A stretch of DNA of 64,000 nt from Zestomonas carbonaria. GTDB taxonomy: Bacteria > Pseudomonadota > Gammaproteobacteria > Pseudomonadales > Pseudomonadaceae. Both the position numbers and the translations under genes were made by a program. This document shows positions 59,630 to 64,000 of this stretch, one piece after another. Within the stretch, counting starts at the first letter, position 1. Every line of letters starts with the position of its first letter. Under the pieces are notes generated by a model. That model saw only the letters and a list, made by a program, of their open reading frames with translations. It searched no databases and was not told the origin of the DNA. The stretch spans positions 62,001-126,000 of the forward strand of contig NZ_CAJFCI010000076.1 in the NCBI RefSeq assembly GCF_904061905.1. Direction: 5' to 3'.

Positions 59630-59716
59630 GTCCACGCCTCGGCGTGACGCTATTGCCCGACAGGCCGTTAGTGCGGGCTGAGGACGCCACCGAACAACAA
59701 CAAAAGGCATTCGGCC

Positions 59717-59812
59717 ATGGCTAGAAAAACCAAGTTCCGCCAAGCGGGCCTGATCCTGCTCACCACCGCCGTGGTGCTGATCCTGCCCAACCTGACCCGT
59801 CTCTTCACCTGA
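59717..59812 (+). CDS. 31-aa small membrane protein
   Basis: This tiny ORF codes for a basic start (MARKTKFRQAG) and one hydrophobic helix (LILLTTAVVLILPNL). Codon use is typical of the genus. The upstream sequence AAAAGGCA is a weak ribosome site. Confidence 0.5.
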   Translation: MARKTKFRQAGLILLTTAVVLILPNLTRLFT

Positions 59813-59853
59813 TCCCACCACCGCTCGCGGCACCGGATAACACCCGAGTCGTG

Positions 59854-60741
59854 TTATCTGGCCGCGGGCAACAGCCACAGCAACAACAGCGGCAGAAAGA
59901 TGAAGGCCAGCAAGGTCGAGCACAGCACCAGGCTGGCTACCTGCTCCGGCGAGCGTCCCGCGCGCACCGCGAACAGGTAGTTGAACACCGCCACCGGCAT
60001 CGACGACTGGAGGATCAGCACGCCCTGCTCCAGCGGCGTCAGGCCGAGCGCGGCGCCGATCCCCCAGCCGACCGCCGCGCCACAGAGGATGCGCAGCGCG
60101 CCGAGCAGCATGCCGTCGCCGATGTGATGGACGCGGATGCTCGCCAGCGACACGCCGAGGGTGAGCAGCATCAGCGGAATGGTCATGCCGCCCAGCAGGC
60201 CGATGGTGTTGTCCAGCCAGCGCGGCAGCTCCAGGTCGAAATACACCAGCGGCACGGCCAGCGCCAGGCTGATCAGGATCGGGTGGGTGAACAGCTTGCG
60301 CGGCGAGCGCTCGGCCCCCGAGAGGATCAGGCCGAGGCTGAAGTGCGCGACCGACAGTACCAGGAAGAACGCCACCGCCAGCGCCAGCCCCTGCTCGCCG
60401 AAGGCGTACAGGCTCATCGGCAGGCCCATGTTGCCGGAGTTGGGGAACAGGTAGGCCGGCATCAGCACTTTCCAGTCGTGCTTGAACAATCGGCTCAGGG
60501 CCAGGCCGATCGCCCCCATCACCAGGGTCACCAGGGCGCAGGCCAGGGCGACCTGGCCGAACGCCTGGCGGTCGATCTGCGCCTGGCTGAGGGTCGAGAG
60601 CACCAGGCATGGCGTGCCGACGTAGAGGACCAGGCGAGCGATGAACTCGGTCGGATAGGACTGCCCCGAGCGCGCCCATGCGTACCCGATGCCGGCGGCG
60701 ATCATCACCGGCGCCATGACTGCGAACAACTCGGCCAGCAT
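59854..60741 (-). CDS. AEC-family auxin-efflux-like carrier
   Basis: This 295-aa inner-membrane protein has about ten helices and the AEC pattern (FPNSGNMGLPMSLYAFGEQGLA; GGMTIPLMLLTLGVSLA). Members export small organic acids or malonate. The start is ATG 60741. Confidence 0.92.
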   Translation of the reverse strand: MLAELFAVMAPVMIAAGIGYAWARSGQSYPTEFIARLVLYVGTPCLVLSTLSQAQIDRQAFGQVALACALVTLVMGAIGLALSRLFKHDWKVLMPAYLFPNSGNMGLPMSLYAFGEQGLALAVAFFLVLSVAHFSLGLILSGAERSPRKLFTHPILISLALAVPLVYFDLELPRWLDNTIGLLGGMTIPLMLLTLGVSLASIRVHHIGDGMLLGALRILCGAAVGWGIGAALGLTPLEQGVLILQSSMPVAVFNYLFAVRAGRSPEQVASLVLCSTLLAFIFLPLLLLWLLPAAR

Positions 60742-60839
60742 GAGCCTTCCCCCAGGCAAAAGCCGCATGCTAGCGAAGCGTGATCGTCCCGGGCAATGTG
60801 TTAGGGTTCCGCAATTCTGACTTTCGGAGCCATCCCTGG

Positions 60840-61646
60840 ATGCGTTTTCTCGTCGCCTGCCTGGGCCTGTTGGCCAGCTCTCTGCTTGCGGCCGCCGAAC
60901 TGAACCTGGAACTGCCGACAGGCACACGGACCTGGGACAGCGGCGCCCTGCTCGCCCATCCCCAGGCACGGGACATCGAGATTCCCGCCGACGTCGCCTA
61001 CAAGCGCGCCATGCACTACCGCGCCGTGCCGCTGGCCAGCCTGCTGGACGGCGTGCAGGCGGGCGATCACCTGCAGGTCGTGGCATTGGACGGCTTCGCC
61101 GCCGAACTGCCGGCCGCGCCGTTGCTGGCGCAGAGCGGCGCGCGAGCCTGGCTGGCGGTGGAAGACCCGGCCCGGCCATGGCCGGCCCTGGGCACGGGCA
61201 AGCCGAGCGCCGGGCCCTTCTACCTGGTGTGGAGCGATCCGCAACAAGGCGACATCGGCCCCGAGCAGTGGCCGTTCCAGGTCGCCCGGATCCGCCTGCT
61301 GGAACCGGTCGCCACACGCTTCCCCGTGCTGCTGCCGGCCAGCGATGCCAGCGCGGACGTGCGGGCCGGCTTCGCCCAGTTCCAGAAGAACTGCCTGGCC
61401 TGCCACCGACTCAACGGCGCCGGCGACTCGGCCTTCGGCCCGGACCTGAACCTGCCGCACAACCCCACCGAATATTTCAGCGGCGACTTCCTCGCCCGCT
61501 ACATCCGCGCCCCGCAGAGCCTGCGGAACTGGCCGCAGGGGCGGATGCCGGGGTTCTCCCGGGAGGCGTTGAGTGACCGACAGTTGGGCCAGTTGCTGGC
61601 CTATCTGCGGCACATGGCGGGAAGGAAGGTCGAACCCGGACGGTAG
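60840..61646 (+). CDS. Periplasmic mono-haem cytochrome c
   Basis: This 268-aa protein has a signal peptide (residues 1-19, ending LAAA), an N-terminal domain similar to molybdopterin-domain proteins, and a C-terminal cytochrome c domain with haem site CLACH (residues about 183-187) and axial Met in GRMPGF. GGAG sits ten bases before ATG 60840. It may donate electrons to an oxidoreductase of unknown nature. Confidence 0.85.
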   Translation: MRFLVACLGLLASSLLAAAELNLELPTGTRTWDSGALLAHPQARDIEIPADVAYKRAMHYRAVPLASLLDGVQAGDHLQVVALDGFAAELPAAPLLAQSGARAWLAVEDPARPWPALGTGKPSAGPFYLVWSDPQQGDIGPEQWPFQVARIRLLEPVATRFPVLLPASDASADVRAGFAQFQKNCLACHRLNGAGDSAFGPDLNLPHNPTEYFSGDFLARYIRAPQSLRNWPQGRMPGFSREALSDRQLGQLLAYLRHMAGRKVEPGR

Positions 61647-61647
61647 C

Positions 61648-61709
61648 CGTAGGAGCCGGCTTGCTGGCGATCATGACGCCTCGGGATCGCCAGCAAGCTG
61701 GCTCCTACG
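61648..61709. repeat. REP-type inverted repeat between convergent genes
   Basis: CGTAGGAGCCGGCTTGCTGG and its near-exact inverse CCAGCAAGCTGGCTCCTACG flank a short centre. This is the well-known palindromic repeat of Pseudomonas, and it can stop transcripts from both sides. Confidence 0.85.
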
Positions 61710-61733
61710 CATGAGGCGCATGGGGGGCAGGCT

Positions 61734-62468
61734 CTATACGTTATACCCCGCCGGCGGCGCCGGCAGCGCGGTGAGCAGTTCCTGCAGGCCGGCGGCCCAG
61801 CGCTTGCGGATGTCGCTATAGTACTCGTCGTCCTCTTCGACCCGGTAGCCCATCGGGAGGATCAGGCTGTCCTTGTGATAGACCAGCAGGTCCAGCGGCA
61901 GGCCGACCGACAGGTTACTGCGCACGGTCGAGTCGAAGGACACCAGCGCGCAGCGCAGGGCCTCCTCCAGCGGCGTGTCGAAATGCAGGTTGCGGTCGAG
62001 GATCGGCTTGCCGTACTTGCTCTCGCCCAGTTGCAGGAACGGCGTGTCCGGCGTGGCCTGGATGAAGTTGCCCTGCGGATAGATGCTGTAGAGCTCCGGC
62101 GGGTTGCCGGCGACCTGCCCGCCGACCAGCAGCGAGCAGGTCAGGTCGGTGTTGCCGGCCAGCGGCGCGCGGTCACGGTCCACCACCTCGCGGATGGTCT
62201 CGGCCACCAGCGCGGTGGCGTCGTAGATGGTCGGCACGCTTTGCAGGTTGGGCTGGTTCGGGTCGTCCAGGCGCTGCTTGAGCAGGTTGATCACCGACTG
62301 CGAGGTGGCCAGGTTGCCGGCAGTCTGCAGGACGATGATGCGCTCGCCCGGCACGCCGAAGGTGAACAGCTTGCGAAAGGTGGCGATGTGGTCGATCCCC
62401 GCGTTGGTGCGCGAGTCGGAGACGAATACCAGGCCATCGGCCAGGTTCATGGCAACGCAGTAGGTCAT
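61734..62468 (-). CDS. Anbu-family proteasome-like peptidase
   Basis: This 244-aa protein has the proteasome beta-type fold and matches bacterial Anbu. Cleavage of Met exposes Thr2 (MTYCVAM), the expected nucleophile. Motifs VFVSDSRTNAG and TCSLLVGGQV fit. It is the terminal gene of the alpha-E/transglutaminase operon. A hairpin at 62496-62517 lies ahead of its start. Confidence 0.93.
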   Translation of the reverse strand: MTYCVAMNLADGLVFVSDSRTNAGIDHIATFRKLFTFGVPGERIIVLQTAGNLATSQSVINLLKQRLDDPNQPNLQSVPTIYDATALVAETIREVVDRDRAPLAGNTDLTCSLLVGGQVAGNPPELYSIYPQGNFIQATPDTPFLQLGESKYGKPILDRNLHFDTPLEEALRCALVSFDSTVRSNLSVGLPLDLLVYHKDSLILPMGYRVEEDDEYYSDIRKRWAAGLQELLTALPAPPAGYNV

Positions 62469-62495
62469 GGACGTGCATTCCTGTGCGGTTGGTCG

Positions 62496-62517
62496 GGAGG
62501 ACTATATCCCGTCCTCC
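62496..62517 (-). promoter_or_regulatory. Hairpin in the leader of the Anbu gene
   Basis: GGAGGAC and GTCCTCC flank an eight-base loop. It lies in the 119-base gap between the transglutaminase and Anbu genes, where it may separate expression levels. Confidence 0.4.
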
Positions 62518-62570
62518 GTTTCGACCCTGTGGCAGCCACCGGCGTTCCGGGACGCCGCGTCGCCCGTTTC

Positions 62571-62591
62571 CCCGGATTACATCCGGGCTAC
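62571..62591 (+). repeat. Short palindromic repeat CCCGGAT-N-ATCCGGG, copy 3
   Basis: CCCGGATTACATCCGGGCTAC overlaps the stop codon of the transglutaminase gene. It has 19 or more of 21 bases in common with the other copies. Confidence 0.8.
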
Positions 62592-63385
62592 TGCTCCTGG
62601 ACCAGCATCAGCGGCGCCACCAGCACCTTGGCATGCATCTGCTCGCCCCCGCCGCCACGACGCATGCCGCGCACCGGGCAGGCGTCGAGGTAGTCGAGGC
62701 CGACCGCCAGCTTGAGGTGGCGCTCCGGGCGGGCCAGGCCGTTGGTCACGTCGAAGCTGTACCAGGCGCCGTCCAGCCAGGCTTCGGCCCAGGCGTGGCT
62801 GGCCAGGTGGCTGTCGTTCTCGGTGTACAGGTAGCCGGACACGTAGCGCGCCGGGATGCCCAGGCTGCGCGCGCAGGCCAGGAAGGCATGGGTGTGGTCC
62901 TGGCAGACCCCGGCGCGCGCGGCGAAGGCTTCGGCGGCCGTGGTGTCGACCTTGGTGGCACCCGGCTTGTAGACGATCTCGGCGTTGAGCGCTTCCATCA
63001 GGTCGATCAGCGCGGCGCGATCGCGGCGGCTGTCGCACTGTTCCAGGGCGAACTCGCTGAGCGCTTCGTCGGCGACGGTCAGCCGGGTATGGCGGAGGAA
63101 CGGCAGCGGCGACCCCGGCTCATGCTCGGCTTCGCGCTTCGGGTCGATCTCCACCTGGCCACGCGCGCCGATGACGATGGACTCGTGCGGCTCGTCGAGG
63201 GTCAGCACGTGGAGGATGTTGCCGTAGGGATCGAGTTGCGCGCGCACCGGACGCGGCAGGCTGAGCTGCCAACTGATCACTTGCTGGCGCTCGCTGTCGT
63301 GGGGCGTGAGGCGCAAATACTGGATGCTCGCACGCACCTGGTCATCGTAGCGGTAGGTGGTGTCGTGACGGATGGACAGTCTCAT
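62588..63385 (-). CDS. Transglutaminase-like protein of the Anbu operon
   Basis: This 265-aa protein has the N-terminal bacterial transglutaminase domain (YRYDDQVRASIQYLRLTP) and the papain-like triad: Cys in AGVCQDHTHAF, His in ASHAWAEAW, Asp in FDVTNG. Together with alpha-E and Anbu it forms a conserved operon. The ATG at 63385 overlaps the stop of alpha-E as ATGA. The substrate is unknown. Confidence 0.93.
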   Translation of the reverse strand: MRLSIRHDTTYRYDDQVRASIQYLRLTPHDSERQQVISWQLSLPRPVRAQLDPYGNILHVLTLDEPHESIVIGARGQVEIDPKREAEHEPGSPLPFLRHTRLTVADEALSEFALEQCDSRRDRAALIDLMEALNAEIVYKPGATKVDTTAAEAFAARAGVCQDHTHAFLACARSLGIPARYVSGYLYTENDSHLASHAWAEAWLDGAWYSFDVTNGLARPERHLKLAVGLDYLDACPVRGMRRGGGGEQMHAKVLVAPLMLVQEQ

Positions 63386-64000
63386 ACGACCTCCAGATAG
63401 GAGCTGTGGATGGCACGGGCCAACTGGCGGACCAGCAGGATGAAGTCGGTGAGCCAGGCATGCAGGCCCTCGTCGAGGATCTCGGTGATGCCGGTGTAGC
63501 GCAGCCGCGCGTCCAGTTCGGCGGCCAGGCGCTGGGCCGGACGGCCGTTCTCGCCGGGCAGCGCGGCAAGGATCAGGTGCAGCTCTTCCACGCAGGAACG
63601 CAGCGAGCGCGGCACGTCCGGGCGCAGCAGGAGCATCTCGGAGACCTTGCGGGCGTTCGGCGAGCCCCGGTAGATCTCGGCGAAGGCTTCGAAGGACGAC
63701 AGCGCGCGCAGCAAGGCGCTCCACTGGTAGTAGCTGTGCGCGGTGCGGTCGCTCATTTCGTCGGCTTCCTCGCCGAGCATCTCGTAGCGGGCGTCGAGCA
63801 GGCGCAGGGTGTTGTCGGCGCGCTCGATGAAGGTGCCCAGGCGGATGAAGCGGTAGGCGTCGCTGCGCATGATGGTGCCGAAGGTGGCGCCCCGGAACAG
63901 GTGCGAGCGCTCCTTGACCCACTCGCAGAAGCGGCTGATGCCGTAGCGGCCCAGGCCCTGCTCGGCGATGCCGCGGATGTCCAGCCAGGTGGCGTTGATG
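63382..64000 (-). CDS. Alpha-E domain protein (DUF403), cut by the right edge
   Basis: This partial protein (206 residues visible, C-terminal part) is helical and carries the alpha-E signature RFIRLGTFIERADNTLRLLD and an end typical of the family (IHSSYLEVV). It is always encoded with transglutaminase, Anbu and an ATP-grasp protein. Its N-terminus and the ATP-grasp gene lie outside the window. Role probably in peptide modification. Confidence 0.92.
   Translation of the reverse strand, partial: INATWLDIRGIAEQGLGRYGISRFCEWVKERSHLFRGATFGTIMRSDAYRFIRLGTFIERADNTLRLLDARYEMLGEEADEMSDRTAHSYYQWSALLRALSSFEAFAEIYRGSPNARKVSEMLLLRPDVPRSLRSCVEELHLILAALPGENGRPAQRLAAELDARLRYTGITEILDEGLHAWLTDFILLVRQLARAIHSSYLEVV

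Larger units (their letters stand above)
59264..59716. other. Promoter region of fadA-like gene and region before small protein
   Basis: No protein gene is supported in the left part. It contains the direct repeat at 59385-59422 and a solitary terminator at 59598-59629. The piece between them could be a small RNA gene. Confidence 0.45.

Overview
The window is high-GC chromosomal DNA from a Pseudomonas of the P. aeruginosa group. The calls rest on gene neighbourhoods and protein sequences that closely match that genus: 3-mercaptopropionate dioxygenase plus four-domain rhodanese, cstA-ybdD-cobW GTPase, the fadB/fadA-like pair, the Anbu operon and a Pf-type prophage at a tRNA gene. The species cannot be fixed from the sequence alone. 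Most of the window is conserved metabolic sequence, with three accessory blocks: a Nit1C cyanide/nitrile-assimilation cluster, a bufferin-type (HvfABC-like) copper-RiPP cluster, and a filamentous prophage.

Region 1 (1-7.8 kb) is organosulfur metabolism: a leftward operon (FMNH2-dependent monooxygenase, two substrate-binding proteins, ATPase, permease), a LysR regulator, then a rightward thiol dioxygenase-rhodanese pair. Region 2 (7.8-15.7 kb) holds an OmpR-type two-component system, a DUF2790 protein with a DipZ-like thiol-redox membrane protein, and a DoxX / EGKCG-EF-hand precursor / DUF692 / DUF2063 / ferric-reductase-like operon. Direct repeats of TGTATC-N4-TGTATC sit before the response regulator, before DUF2790 and before doxX, so the three units are probably one regulon. 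Region 3 (15.7-21.1 kb) is a second NitT/TauT-type ABC operon with an acyl-CoA dehydrogenase-like flavoprotein and an AhpD-like protein, divergent from an AraC regulator; a small HU gene follows.

Region 4 (21.6-29.7 kb) is a complete Nit1C cluster (nitBCDEFGH) divergent from a PAS-containing sigma-54 activator. Between them are three TACGA-N4-TCGTA palindromes and one GG-N10-GC sigma-54 promoter, arranged as an enhancer and its target. Region 5 (29.8-37.1 kb) has a low-GC orphan membrane protein, a Cache-type NarL/LuxR two-component system, a CobW GTPase, ybdD and cstA, and a decayed higBA module.

Region 6 (37.386-49.135 kb) is an 11.7-kb Pf-like filamentous prophage bounded by a 28-bp direct repeat that is the 3' end of tRNA-Ser(GGA). 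It carries mqsRA with a matching MqsA operator, two AT-rich orphan genes, a repressor/excisionase-like switch, the ssDNA-binding, coat and adsorption genes, Zot, its own secretin, Rep and a tyrosine integrase. Region 7 (49.2-64 kb) is core genome: crotonase, orphan DctP, alpha/beta hydrolase, CorA-type channel, GATase1, several very small proteins, FadB/FadA-like enzymes, an AEC carrier, a cytochrome c, and the Anbu-transglutaminase-alpha-E operon, which runs off the right end. Short palindromic repeats are scattered at the 3' ends of genes.
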